Below, in pieces: positions 48,275 to 57,541 of a DNA stretch of 64,000 nt (position 1 is its first letter; every line of letters starts with the position of its first letter). Source of the stretch: JADKHC01 sp047600805 (GTDB lineage: Bacteria; Verrucomicrobiota; Verrucomicrobiia; Opitutales; Opitutaceae); NCBI GenBank assembly GCA_047600805.1, contig JASGKG010000001.1:1922001-1986000 (forward strand). The letters run 5' to 3'. The position numbers and the translations under genes were made by a program. Under the pieces are notes generated by a model. The model did not search any database. It saw only the letters and a list, made by a program, of their open reading frames with translations, and was not told the DNA's origin.

Positions 48275-50068
48275 TCAACGCAAAGGCCACACCCTCGGAA
48301 CCATTATAATCGACACTATATAAATAAGGATCGTGAGGACCGAGCCGATCTTCAAGAAATCGGCAAACTTATATCGGCCGGGCCCATACACCATGAGGCA
48401 GGCAGGTTCCAGGGGCGTCAGATACGAACAACTCGCGGCGACCGCGATCATCATCGCAAAGGTTCGCGGATTAAGATGCGTGTGCACGGCAGTCTCGATT
48501 GCCACCGGCAACGCCACAATCGCTGCAGCTTGGTTCGACATCGGCTGCGTCAAAAACACGGTCAGCGCGAAAAACACCGTGAGGAGCAACGTGGGATTTG
48601 AATCACCAGCGAGAGCAACCAGTTCGTGAGCGATGTACTTCGCGGCACCCGTATGATCCATGGCGATGCCCAAACTCAGCAAGCATCCAATCAGCAGAAT
48701 CGCTTTCCACTCGATCGCCTCGTACGCCTCCGCGGGAGTGATACAGCGCGTACAAAAAACCACAAAAGCACCTAGCATCGCCGCAAGCGGAAGCGATACG
48801 ACTTGGAAACTAACCAAGCCGATTACGCCAACAAACGTCAGGATCGCTATGGGAGCGTGGCGCCTCCGCGGACGACGTCCCTCAATCGGCTCCAAGGGCC
48901 CCAACACTCGAAACAGGTTTCCAGAATGCAAACGAGCAATCATGTCCTGCTTGCCTTGGACCAAGAGAACGTCACCCAGCCGAAGCGTAACCTCGCTGAG
49001 TTTGCGGACGAAATTCACTCCTCGATGATTGATGCCGATCACGTTCAAGCCATAACGATCCCGGAACCGCTGGCGCTGGAGTGTGCGACCGATCAAGAGC
49101 GAACCTGGCAGCAATACCACTTCGGCAAGTGCAAGTTCACTGCTTGCGAGATCGGAGGCGGACAGTTTGGTATCCGCAACAATTTCCACACCGGCAACGT
49201 CTTTAATTTTGACGAGATCCTCTTGGTTGCCCGCGACCATAAGTACGTCCTGGGCCTGAAGTATAAGGTTTCCTCGTGGCTCGATCTGCTCCGTTTTGTT
49301 GCGCACGACTCGGACGACGTTCAGGCCAAGCTCACGTCTGATGTTGGCTTCTTCGAGTGTTTTCCCTACCCAGCGCGAGTCCGGCAAAACGAGGATTTCG
49401 CTTAGGTAAGATCGCAGATCGAACTCAGCCGACACGTCTTTGGCGGTGCCTCGGTCGGGAATGAATTTTTCCACCAGCCCCATGTAAACCAGCCCGACGA
49501 TCGCGATCACCACGCCAACGGGCGCCATCTCAAACATCCCCATCGGCGCCATCCGCTGTTGTACCATGATTCCACTCACCACCATGTTCGTCGACGAGCT
49601 CACGAGCGTGACCGAGCTCGTCAGGATCGAAGAAAAAGCCAGCGGCAGCAAAAACTTCGACGCGCTGTGATGCGATTTCTGGGCTATCCCAAACACCATC
49701 GGCAAAAAAAATGCGGTCGAGGCCGTATTGCTGATAAATGCCCCAATCGACGCCGAAGCCAGCATCACCGCCCACAAGAGACTCCGGTGATGAGTACCAG
49801 CATGGCGCAAAACGAATCTCCCAAAAATGTCGACCACGCCCGTCCGCTCCAAAGCCGCCGTCAAAATAAACAACCCGAGAATCATGATCACCGTGTCGCT
49901 CCCGAAACCGTCGAACGCTCTTTCTTTCGGGACCAGTCCGGTGAAGACGAGAAGCAGCAACAAACCCAGCGCCACCACTTCCGCAGGCACGGTCTCTCGC
50001 CAAAAAAACACCAAAGCCACCGCCAGCAAAACAAGAAGGAGAAGAATCTGGAAGGTCATTGAGCGCAC
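48275..50068 (-). CDS. SLC13/DASS-type transporter with two TrkA_C domains
   Basis: This polytopic membrane protein of 597 residues has two blocks of hydrophobic helices separated by a cytoplasmic insert of about 180 residues. The insert holds two RCK/TrkA_C domains: residues about 215-290 (LPDSRWVGKTLEEANIRRELGLNVVRVVRN) and about 305-380 (LPGSLLIGRTLQRQRFRDRYGLNVIGI). The SNTAST motif in the first block (GAFISNTASTAFFLP) and the QPMSNQAAAIVALP in the second are DASS anion-site signatures. It probably imports sulfate or a dicarboxylate; the substrate is not fixed. It is divergent from the YfiR/kinase operon. Confidence 0.9.
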   Translation of the reverse strand: MRSMTFQILLLLVLLAVALVFFWRETVPAEVVALGLLLLLVFTGLVPKERAFDGFGSDTVIMILGLFILTAALERTGVVDIFGRFVLRHAGTHHRSLLWAVMLASASIGAFISNTASTAFFLPMVFGIAQKSHHSASKFLLPLAFSSILTSSVTLVSSSTNMVVSGIMVQQRMAPMGMFEMAPVGVVIAIVGLVYMGLVEKFIPDRGTAKDVSAEFDLRSYLSEILVLPDSRWVGKTLEEANIRRELGLNVVRVVRNKTEQIEPRGNLILQAQDVLMVAGNQEDLVKIKDVAGVEIVADTKLSASDLASSELALAEVVLLPGSLLIGRTLQRQRFRDRYGLNVIGINHRGVNFVRKLSEVTLRLGDVLLVQGKQDMIARLHSGNLFRVLGPLEPIEGRRPRRRHAPIAILTFVGVIGLVSFQVVSLPLAAMLGAFVVFCTRCITPAEAYEAIEWKAILLIGCLLSLGIAMDHTGAAKYIAHELVALAGDSNPTLLLTVFFALTVFLTQPMSNQAAAIVALPVAIETAVHTHLNPRTFAMMIAVAASCSYLTPLEPACLMVYGPGRYKFADFLKIGSVLTILIYIVSIIMVPRVWPLR

Positions 50069-50407
50069 AGCGCGGACTTTGTTTCACGCAGGTTTGTTCC
50101 ACAACCAAGGTGACCTCGCGCACCGGTAAATCTGGCTGTCGACTAGCCGCCAAAAAGACGGGCGACATACCGTAAACAACCCTATGGTCCCCACAGAATC
50201 GCCCCGGTAAAGTTGCAAGATGATAGGAGCATTATTCTCTTTTTTTCGCCGGCGCCCACTTGCCGCTGCCATCGCGAAAAAAAGGAAAACAATGCTCCAG
50301 AGGTGATTTCACTTCGTCCCTCATCATCCACCTGCGCCCTTTCTGCACTCCAGCAGCATCGCCTACTTTTCGCCCGCGCTCCGATGAAACGTCGCTCACT
50401 ACGTTCC
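50069..50407. other. Divergent intergenic region with an 11-base-pair inverted repeat
   Basis: No gene is seen between the transporter start and the YfiR-like gene. CTTTTTTTCGC (50239-50249) and GCGAAAAAAAG (50274-50284) are perfectly complementary with a 24-base, GC-rich spacer. The structure could be a terminator-like leader hairpin in either transcript or an operator. An earlier in-frame ATG for the YfiR-like gene lies at 50384. Confidence 0.55.
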
Positions 50408-51136
50408 ATGTCAACAGATACAAAACTTAAGCCCTCCACCCGCACACTGCGAATACTGGCCCCTAAAAGCCTATGGCCGTTCCTCGTTGCTGGATCGCTT
50501 CTGGCGCTCACGGCGTTGCACGGACAAAAGCCTTCGGAATACGAGGCCAAAGCGCTGCATCTGCTGAATGTCGCTCGTTTCGTTGAATGGCCTTCGTCGG
50601 CTCTTCCTGCGGAGCAGCCTCTCGTGATCGGCATAATCGGCGAAGATCCGTTCGGTGAACAACTCCCCGCTCTTCTCGCAGGAGAAGCCATCAACGGCCA
50701 TCGGCTTGAAGTAAAGCGTTTCTCCAAAAGCCAAACGTGTCCGGCATGTCATATTCTCTTCGTCGGAAAGTCCGAAGCCGCGCGTCTCGACGAAATTCTC
50801 CAGGCAGTGCAAGGTAAAGCCATTCTTACAATTAGTGATATAGATCGGTTTGCTCACAACGGCGGGATGATCGCGTTTCTGTGGGAACATGGTCGCTTGG
50901 AAATGGAGATCAACGTGCCGAAAGCTGAGGGATGCCGCCTCTCGATCAGCGCCAAACTTCTGCGACTCTCCTCGGTGATAACAGAGCCGCCGAGCTGCCC
51001 TCCTCCACTCCAAGGCAGCCCGCGTTCCAGCTGGGTTTGTTCGCAGCCGCCCACGATATCAGCCGGGGCCATTCGGGTGCGCTCCGGCAATAGGCCGCTC
51101 TTGTTCTGGCCGCGCGGGCGAAAGCGTTTCGCATGA
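50408..51136 (+). CDS. YfiR-family (DUF4154) periplasmic protein
   Basis: The core matches YfiR: after a signal or anchor helix (LWPFLVAGSLLALTALHG) come YEAKALHLLNVARFVEWPS, LVIGIIGEDPFGEQL, the CPACHILFVGKSEAARLDEIL segment, AILTISDIDRFAHNGGMIAFLWEHGRLEMEINV and AEGCRLSISAKLLRLSSVI. YfiR proteins bind and inhibit a CHASE8-type periplasmic domain of a partner. The last about 50 residues (PPSCPPPLQG... RPRGRKRFA) go beyond the family end and look low in complexity. The start could also be 50384. The stop overlaps the kinase ATG by four bases (ATGA at 51133-51136). Confidence 0.88.
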   Translation: MSTDTKLKPSTRTLRILAPKSLWPFLVAGSLLALTALHGQKPSEYEAKALHLLNVARFVEWPSSALPAEQPLVIGIIGEDPFGEQLPALLAGEAINGHRLEVKRFSKSQTCPACHILFVGKSEAARLDEILQAVQGKAILTISDIDRFAHNGGMIAFLWEHGRLEMEINVPKAEGCRLSISAKLLRLSSVITEPPSCPPPLQGSPRSSWVCSQPPTISAGAIRVRSGNRPLLFWPRGRKRFA

Positions 51137-54100
51137 GCTGGCTGAATAATTTACCTGTTCAGCGAAAGCTCGGTCTGGCGATGCTTGTCACCACAATCGT
51201 CGGTCTGCTCGTCGCCTGCACGGGATTTGTCGTTGTCGAATACCTAGCCAACAAACGCAGCCTCATTTACACGGTTTCAGTTCTCAGCCGGATCACCGCG
51301 GAAAATAGCACGGCCACTCTCGCTTTCTCAGACGAGCGGACGGCGGCGCAAAATCTCGCCGCACTGCGGGCGGAACCTCAGATCCTCGGGGCAATTCTCT
51401 GCAAGGCTGACGGGACAGTGCTGGCGAGTTTCCCCACGGTAACTGCCGACCTGTTGAACAAAGCGCGAAACAAACCACCCGGGATCTACCAAAAAGGTTC
51501 CATCCTTCTGATCGTTCATCCCGTGGTCGAAAACCAGCGGCGTCTGGGAACTCTCTACGTCGAAGCCAGCATGTCCGGCGTATATCAACGGTTGCGCGCT
51601 TACGGCTTTGTGGTGCTCGGCGTAGTTATTCTCTCGCTGGTGCTCGCCTGGCAGATTGCAGCGGTGCTTCGCCGCACGTTAGCGCGGCCGATTCTCGACC
51701 TGGCGCAAACGGCCGAGGCCGTTTCGATCGACCAAGATTATAGCAGGCGAGTCCCGCTCCACGGCCAGGACGAACTGGGGCATTTGACCAGGGCCTTCAA
51801 TGAGATGCTCGAGAAAACGCACGCTGCTGTGCACGCGCTGACAGAGAGCGAATGGAGATATCGCGAACTGGTCCGCGCACTTCCCACCGCTGCCTACATG
51901 TGTGATCAACACGGGCGCTTGACAGTCTTCAATCAAGCAGCCGTCGAGCTTTGGGGCCGCACGCCAGACGCAGGTAAAGATTTCTGGTGTGGATCGTACA
52001 AAGCCTACAAACCCGACGGAACGCCACTCTCGTTGGAAAACGCGCCGCTCGCCGTCGCCTTGCGCGAAGGGCGCTCCAGCCGCGGCGAAGAAGTGATTCT
52101 CGAACGCCCCGACGGGACTCGGCGCCACGTCACGGCAAATCCCGAACCAATCCGTGACACCAATGGAAAAATCGTCGGCATCGTCAACATGCTGCTCGAC
52201 ATCACCGAACAAAAACGCGCCGATGCCGCCGCCTACCGTCTCGCCGCCATCGTCGAATCATCAGACTATGCGATCATCAGCAAAGATCTGAACGGAATCG
52301 TCGCAACGTGGAATCGTGGCGCTGAACACTTGTTCGGTTACACGGCCGAAGAGATCATCGGCAAGCCGATTACACTCTTGATTCCTCCCGATCGGCTAAA
52401 CGAGGAAAACACGATTCTTGAGCGGCTGAGACGCGGTGAAGCGATTCGCTACGACGAAACGGTTCGCCGCCGCCGCGACGGCAGCTTAGTCGATGTTTCC
52501 TTGCGGATATCGCCGATCAAAACCGCGACCGGCGAAATCATTGGGGCTTCAAAGATAGTTCACGACATCACGGAGCGTAAACAGGCCCAACTCTACAACA
52601 ATTTTCTCAGCCACCTCAGCCACCAACTCGCCACCGTAACCGACCCTGACGAAATCATCGCATCTGCATCCACGTGGGTCGGACAGCTGCTCGGTGCAGA
52701 CCGTTGTTATTTTTCGACGATCAACGACGACGGAGCCTCCGTGACCGTGAAAGACGACTGGGCACGCGAAGGATTTGCCTCCATCGCGGGATCCTATCAA
52801 CCGGCGGACTTCGGCACCGCAGAGTTGTGGGAAGCACTCAGGACTCGCCCCCTTGCCGTCGATAACATCGCCACGCACCCCTTGGTTCTAAACCGCGGTT
52901 CGGGCTACGCGGCCATACGCGTTGCCTCTCATGCCTCCGTTCCCTTTCGCAGGCACAATATATGGATTGCGTCCCTGACGGTCACTTCGGAAAAACCGCG
53001 CATCTGGCGGAACGATGAGATGTCGCTATTGGAAAATATTGTTGCCCGGATTTGGCCGATGGTGGAACGCGCCCGCAGCGTGAAAGATTTGCTCGAGAGC
53101 GAACGCCAGCAGCGGGAGATGATGCAATCGTTGCCAGTGCCGTGCTACACGCTCGATCGCGAGGGGCGACTCACGTTCTACAACGAGCCTGCCGCCGAGC
53201 TCTGGGGACGAAAACCGGACCTCGGAATCACGCGGTGGACAGGTGCGGTGAGTGAAACCACCCTTGAGGGAACTGTCCTGCTGCCGCAAGAACTGCCCGC
53301 CGCCATCGCACTGCGTGAAAAACGAGCGGTGCGCGGGTCCGAAGGTTACGTCATTCGTTCCGATGGTACGCGGAGGTGGGTGGTTCCCTACCCAGATCCG
53401 ATTATTGATGCCGAAGGCAACTGCACGGGCGTCGTCACCGTCGTGATGGATTTGACCGAAGAACGCACCGCCCAAAACGCCATCCGCAAAGCCGCCGATC
53501 ACCTCAATCTCGCGATGGCGTCGGCCAATCTTGGCGATTGGAATTGGGATCTGACGAAAGATGTCGTCAGCCTTTCCCCTCGTATGGCGGAAATTTTTGA
53601 CTTGGGACAAATGCCGGAAATTTCGCGTCCGCTCATCCAAAAAATGATTCACCCGGGGGACGCAGAACGCGCTCGATCTGCGTTGGACGCAGCCCTCAAC
53701 CAGGGCACGGACTACAGCATCGAATACCGCATCATCCGGGCAGATGGCGCAATTCGCTGGCTGGCCACCAAGGGCCGCCGCGTCGTCGACGCCAGCGGCA
53801 CGCCTCAGGGGATGGTCGGTGTCGTTCAAGATATAACCGACCGCAAGGAACAAGAAGAGGCTCTCAAGCGCCTCTCGACGGAGATCAAAACACAAGCGCA
53901 GTTGTTCGACGCGACGCTCTCAAATATCACAGACCTCGCCTACACGTTCGACCTGCACGGCCGATGGATTTACGCTAACAAGCCATTGCTCGATCTGTGG
54001 GGCAAATCTCTTGACCAAGTCGTCGGCAAGAATTGTTACGAACTGGGATATCCCCCCGAAATAGCGGCGAAACTACAGCAAGATATCCAACAAGTCATCA

Positions 54101-55470
54101 CCACCAAATCCTCGCTGCGCGGTGAAATGACCTATGTGAGAGCAAATGGCCAGGCCGATGCTCACGAATATATTTTCAGCCCCGTCGTCGATCCGCAGGG
54201 GGAGGTCACCGCCGTGGTCGGCACCACGCGTGTGATCACCGAACGCAAAAATGCGGAGGATAGCCTGAAGCGCGCGCGCGACGAAGCCATGGCGGCCTCT
54301 CGCGCGAAAGACGACTTCCTCGCTGCCCTTTCGCACGAGCTCCGCACGCCCCTTAACCCGGTCTTGCTCTTGGCAAGTGCCGGGGCCAAAGAGGCTGAAT
54401 TCCCCGTCGAAGTGCGCGAGCAGTTCGAATTGATCCGCAAGAACGTCGAACTGGAGGCGCGCCTCATCGACGATCTGCTCGACCTAACACGCATCACTCG
54501 CGGCAAAGTTCAGCTCGATCACCGCCCGTGCGACGTCCATGCCGTTCTGCGAGACGCGATGGCCAACGTCCGCGCTGATCTCGCAGACAAAAAGCTGCTC
54601 CTTTCCACGGATTTTCGGGCCGAAAATACCACCGTCTGGGGCGACCCGGTCCGGCTCCAGCAAGTCTTCTGGAATATCCTTAAGAACGCCGTAAAATTTA
54701 CTCCCACCGAAGGCCTGATCACGATTGGTACAGCGGACGGCGAAGGCACACTTCGTATCGTGATCACCGATACAGGCATCGGTATGACTCAAGAAGAAAT
54801 CGGCTTGGCTTTCAAAGCGTTCTCCCAAGGCGAACACGCAGCCTCCGGCCAGCAATTCCATCAATTTGGTGGTTTGGGTCTTGGCCTGGCGATTTCCAAA
54901 ATGTTGGTGGAGTTACATCAAGGCCGCGTCACTGCCACCAGTGCGGGAAGAAACCAGGGCGCTTCCTTCACAGTCGAACTACCCCGCTTGTTGAACACTG
55001 CTGAAGAAAAAGCACCCACCGTAAAAAAAGGTTCGTCCCGGCGCATCAACTCGCTTCACCCCCTTCCGCCTGGAAACGGCAATCCTCTCCCAAGCTCGGC
55101 AAAACGTCATCGCATCCTGCTCGTCGAGGATCATTCGCCGACGCGGATGACGCTTCAGCATCTACTCGCCGCGCGTAACTTCGACGTGTTTGCCGTCAAT
55201 ACTGCAGCGGAGGCGTCAAAAATTGCGGCCATCTACGAATTCTCGCTACTCATTTCTGACGTGGGCCTCCCGGACAAAAATGGCTACGAGTTGATGACGG
55301 AACTGCGAAACGCGAATCCCTCGATCATGGGAATCGCCTTGAGCGGCTACGGCATGGAAGAAGATCTCGCGCGCTCGCGTGCCGCCGGGTTTGCCGTTCA
55401 TCTCGTGAAGCCAGTGGCCATCAGTGTGCTTGAGGAAGCGATCGGCCAGCTCCTCAGCGCACCCGTGTGA
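51133..55470 (+). CDS. CHASE8-HAMP-multi-PAS-GAF hybrid histidine kinase, 1445 residues
   Basis: Order as read: first membrane helix (about 15-37), periplasmic CHASE8-like domain (NSTATLAFSDERTAAQNLAALRAEPQI), second helix (about 150-175), and HAMP. Two PAS domains (about 235-355 and 360-480), a GAF domain (about 500-640) and three more PAS domains (about 655-1045) follow. The H-box is ALSHELRTPLNPV near 1065, the ATPase domain has N-box NILKNAVKF and G-box GLGLGLAISKM, and the C-terminal receiver has its Asp in LLISDVGLPDKNG. All catalytic motifs look intact. CHASE8 is the domain normally regulated by YfiR, whose gene overlaps this one, so YfiR probably gates the kinase. Confidence 0.92.
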   Translation: MSWLNNLPVQRKLGLAMLVTTIVGLLVACTGFVVVEYLANKRSLIYTVSVLSRITAENSTATLAFSDERTAAQNLAALRAEPQILGAILCKADGTVLASFPTVTADLLNKARNKPPGIYQKGSILLIVHPVVENQRRLGTLYVEASMSGVYQRLRAYGFVVLGVVILSLVLAWQIAAVLRRTLARPILDLAQTAEAVSIDQDYSRRVPLHGQDELGHLTRAFNEMLEKTHAAVHALTESEWRYRELVRALPTAAYMCDQHGRLTVFNQAAVELWGRTPDAGKDFWCGSYKAYKPDGTPLSLENAPLAVALREGRSSRGEEVILERPDGTRRHVTANPEPIRDTNGKIVGIVNMLLDITEQKRADAAAYRLAAIVESSDYAIISKDLNGIVATWNRGAEHLFGYTAEEIIGKPITLLIPPDRLNEENTILERLRRGEAIRYDETVRRRRDGSLVDVSLRISPIKTATGEIIGASKIVHDITERKQAQLYNNFLSHLSHQLATVTDPDEIIASASTWVGQLLGADRCYFSTINDDGASVTVKDDWAREGFASIAGSYQPADFGTAELWEALRTRPLAVDNIATHPLVLNRGSGYAAIRVASHASVPFRRHNIWIASLTVTSEKPRIWRNDEMSLLENIVARIWPMVERARSVKDLLESERQQREMMQSLPVPCYTLDREGRLTFYNEPAAELWGRKPDLGITRWTGAVSETTLEGTVLLPQELPAAIALREKRAVRGSEGYVIRSDGTRRWVVPYPDPIIDAEGNCTGVVTVVMDLTEERTAQNAIRKAADHLNLAMASANLGDWNWDLTKDVVSLSPRMAEIFDLGQMPEISRPLIQKMIHPGDAERARSALDAALNQGTDYSIEYRIIRADGAIRWLATKGRRVVDASGTPQGMVGVVQDITDRKEQEEALKRLSTEIKTQAQLFDATLSNITDLAYTFDLHGRWIYANKPLLDLWGKSLDQVVGKNCYELGYPPEIAAKLQQDIQQVITTKSSLRGEMTYVRANGQADAHEYIFSPVVDPQGEVTAVVGTTRVITERKNAEDSLKRARDEAMAASRAKDDFLAALSHELRTPLNPVLLLASAGAKEAEFPVEVREQFELIRKNVELEARLIDDLLDLTRITRGKVQLDHRPCDVHAVLRDAMANVRADLADKKLLLSTDFRAENTTVWGDPVRLQQVFWNILKNAVKFTPTEGLITIGTADGEGTLRIVITDTGIGMTQEEIGLAFKAFSQGEHAASGQQFHQFGGLGLGLAISKMLVELHQGRVTATSAGRNQGASFTVELPRLLNTAEEKAPTVKKGSSRRINSLHPLPPGNGNPLPSSAKRHRILLVEDHSPTRMTLQHLLAARNFDVFAVNTAAEASKIAAIYEFSLLISDVGLPDKNGYELMTELRNANPSIMGIALSGYGMEEDLARSRAAGFAVHLVKPVAISVLEEAIGQLLSAPV

Positions 55471-55490
55471 CTAAGAGGTTTTAAATAAAA

Positions 55491-55516
55491 AAGACCGCCT
55501 CCGAGGAGGCGGTCTT
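55491..55516. terminator. Bidirectional terminator between the hybrid kinase and DUF4142 genes
   Basis: AAGACCGCCTCC and GGAGGCGGTCTT pair over 11-12 bases with a tiny loop. The plus strand has TTCCTATAAATAC after it; the minus strand continues with a T-rich run (TTTTTTATTT). It suits both converging genes. Confidence 0.8.
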
Positions 55517-55548
55517 CCTATAAATACTTCTTTCTTCTAGTTCGTCGC

Positions 55549-56163
55549 TTATTCGGCGTTCACCACGCCCGAGCGTTTGTCGAACTTCATGCCATCGACC
55601 TTCACGTAATGAGTGTGCAGGTCTGGCAGATGGCTGTTGGCGAAGGACGCGATTTCAGCATCCTCGGATTTCGCGCCCTTTTCGAAGAGATCGATCATCG
55701 ATTTGTGAGCGCTCCGCATCGTCTTGAGATAATCTTCTTCCAACTCACCCGCCTTCTTGTTGGTCCATTTTTTCAAGCTGTCGGTATCGGTCGAGATGGT
55801 GACGCCTTTCTTAGCTGCGAGCGTCTGTAGCTCCGAACCAACCTTCTCGTGAGCAGACACCATGTCGCTGGCCAGTTCACGGACCTGAGCGTTTGTGGCG
55901 TTCTGCGCGACGATGCGCGAGATTTCCACTTCTTCAGAATTCATCTTTGCAGCACGTTCAATAAAGCTCCGATCCGAGTGCTTCAACTTGGAGCTGTCGG
56001 AAGTCGACGTGTTATCGCCGTGTCGCGTGGAGTAGCTCGAACCATCGGATGACTCAGTCGAACGAGGCGTCGACGTTTGTGCAACGATGGCCGGAGTACC
56101 GAATGTGAGCGCAGCAAGGGCGGCGCCAGTGATAGCAAGTATGCGTTGTTGATGTGTAATCAT
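55549..56163 (-). CDS. DUF4142 exported protein
   Basis: After a signal peptide (ILAITGAALAALTFGTPAIVAQT) and a Ser/Thr-rich linker (about 25 residues) comes a DUF4142 domain: SFIERAAKMNSEEVEISRIVAQNATNAQVRELASDMVSAHEKVGSELQTLAAKKGV, then LEEDYLKTMRSAHKSMIDLFEKGAKS. The helical bundle resembles ferritin-like folds, and members are stress-linked periplasmic proteins with unknown activity. I start at MITHQQR (56163); the ATG three codons upstream is also possible. It ends just before the strong bidirectional terminator. Confidence 0.9.
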   Translation of the reverse strand: MITHQQRILAITGAALAALTFGTPAIVAQTSTPRSTESSDGSSYSTRHGDNTSTSDSSKLKHSDRSFIERAAKMNSEEVEISRIVAQNATNAQVRELASDMVSAHEKVGSELQTLAAKKGVTISTDTDSLKKWTNKKAGELEEDYLKTMRSAHKSMIDLFEKGAKSEDAEIASFANSHLPDLHTHYVKVDGMKFDKRSGVVNAE

Positions 56164-56260
56164 AGCACGCAACTAATACCTTGCTCCGCGCAGTGCTGCC
56201 ATCGGGCTCGCTGAGAAGGCCCGGATGGGATGCTTCCCGTCCGGAAAAACCCAAACAGTG

Positions 56261-57541
56261 TCATTTCGCCAGAAAGGCCAGCGACATTCTTCGGAGCAAA
56301 TGCGGCCGCCGAGGCGCACGTTTCTGCATGCGACGCGCAATGGCTCTTTCATAGGCTTTGATTTGCAGCGGGGCGACCGCCGCCGTCGTGAATCGCTGCA
56401 AGCCGGCCGCTCTTGCTTTCGTCCCCAAATAATAGCGCAAAGTCGGATTCTCCAGCAGGCGCAGCGCGCTCTTCGCGATCGCGGCGGGGTCTTGCGGCGG
56501 GACAACCAACCCGTATTCACCAAAATCCACGATTTCCGCCATGCCGCTGTTTCCCGTGCAGACAACCGCTCGGCCGGCAGCCATTGCTTCCAGCACCACA
56601 AACCCGAAGCTTTCCCATCGGCTGGGGAAAATACAAATATCCGTTTCGCTCAAATACGGAGCGATCCACTCCGGTGAAACGCCTCCGGTGAATTCGAGCC
56701 GGTCGTGATATTGCACCGGAACCCTTTGATAAATGTACGACCTCATGTCCAGCCGCCGATCCGGCGAATCACCCACTGAACCAACGAAGCGAAACAAAAC
56801 ATCGGGCTGCTGCCGCAGTATGGCGGGAATCGCCAAAGCCAAATCCAGCACTCCTTTTCGCTGCTCGAGTCGCCCGATGTAAGTAATACGCCGGGTTTCC
56901 GTCTCGATCGGAATATCCAAAAGCTCTTTGGGTGGTTCAAAGACCAAAGGCACGACGGACATTCGCGACTGACTCACATGCCAGATCCGATTCACCGCAC
57001 GCGCCACCGCGTGCGAGGGAGCCACCACTTCGTCCGCCTCGTGAAGATTCGCGCGCTCCCGGGCATAGATTTCTCTTTCGGGCGAAAACAAGCTCCGAAA
57101 GTCGCGCGTTTTGAGCACGTACCAGATCAAGCGTAAGCGGTCTCGCAATTGCGCCACGGTACGCGGTCCACGATTCAACCGCTGCACGAAATAGTAAGGC
57201 GTGTGCAACTTCACGACGTAAGGCACATCGGACGCGGCGTAAGCGATTTCAGACGCCTCCGCGAAATAGTCCGGCCCTTCGATCAGATCAAACGCACGTC
57301 GAACGTGACGCTCCCAAAAAACCGGAAGCACGGCGTGCCGAAAGGCGAGCCGTTCCGCCTTCACGCGATGAACGAGCACATCGCCTTCAAGCGAGCTGCC
57401 ATTGCGTTTCTCGCTCCCACAGAATACCTCCACTTCCATTCCGTACTCTGCTAAGCAGCGTGCCATTTGGCCGACATACGTTGCGATCCCCCCGAACGCA
57501 GTGTCAGGAGGAAATTCGTAACTGACCAACGCCACTCTCAT
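56261..57541 (-). CDS. GT4-family glycosyltransferase
   Basis: This is a GT-B enzyme of 426 residues. The start RVALVSYEFPPDTAFGGIATYVGQMARCLAEYG has the Gly loop of GT4 proteins. The C-terminal half has RITYIGRLEQRKGVLDLALAIP and FPSRWESFGFVVLEAMAAGRAVVCTGNSGMAEIV, the ExxxxxxxE nucleotide-sugar motif. It probably extends a surface polysaccharide in the cytoplasm. Its ATG overlaps the stop of the Wzt-like ATPase gene (ATGA at 57538-57541), which suggests a joint role in polymer assembly and export. Confidence 0.9.
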   Translation of the reverse strand: MRVALVSYEFPPDTAFGGIATYVGQMARCLAEYGMEVEVFCGSEKRNGSSLEGDVLVHRVKAERLAFRHAVLPVFWERHVRRAFDLIEGPDYFAEASEIAYAASDVPYVVKLHTPYYFVQRLNRGPRTVAQLRDRLRLIWYVLKTRDFRSLFSPEREIYARERANLHEADEVVAPSHAVARAVNRIWHVSQSRMSVVPLVFEPPKELLDIPIETETRRITYIGRLEQRKGVLDLALAIPAILRQQPDVLFRFVGSVGDSPDRRLDMRSYIYQRVPVQYHDRLEFTGGVSPEWIAPYLSETDICIFPSRWESFGFVVLEAMAAGRAVVCTGNSGMAEIVDFGEYGLVVPPQDPAAIAKSALRLLENPTLRYYLGTKARAAGLQRFTTAAVAPLQIKAYERAIARRMQKRAPRRPHLLRRMSLAFLAK

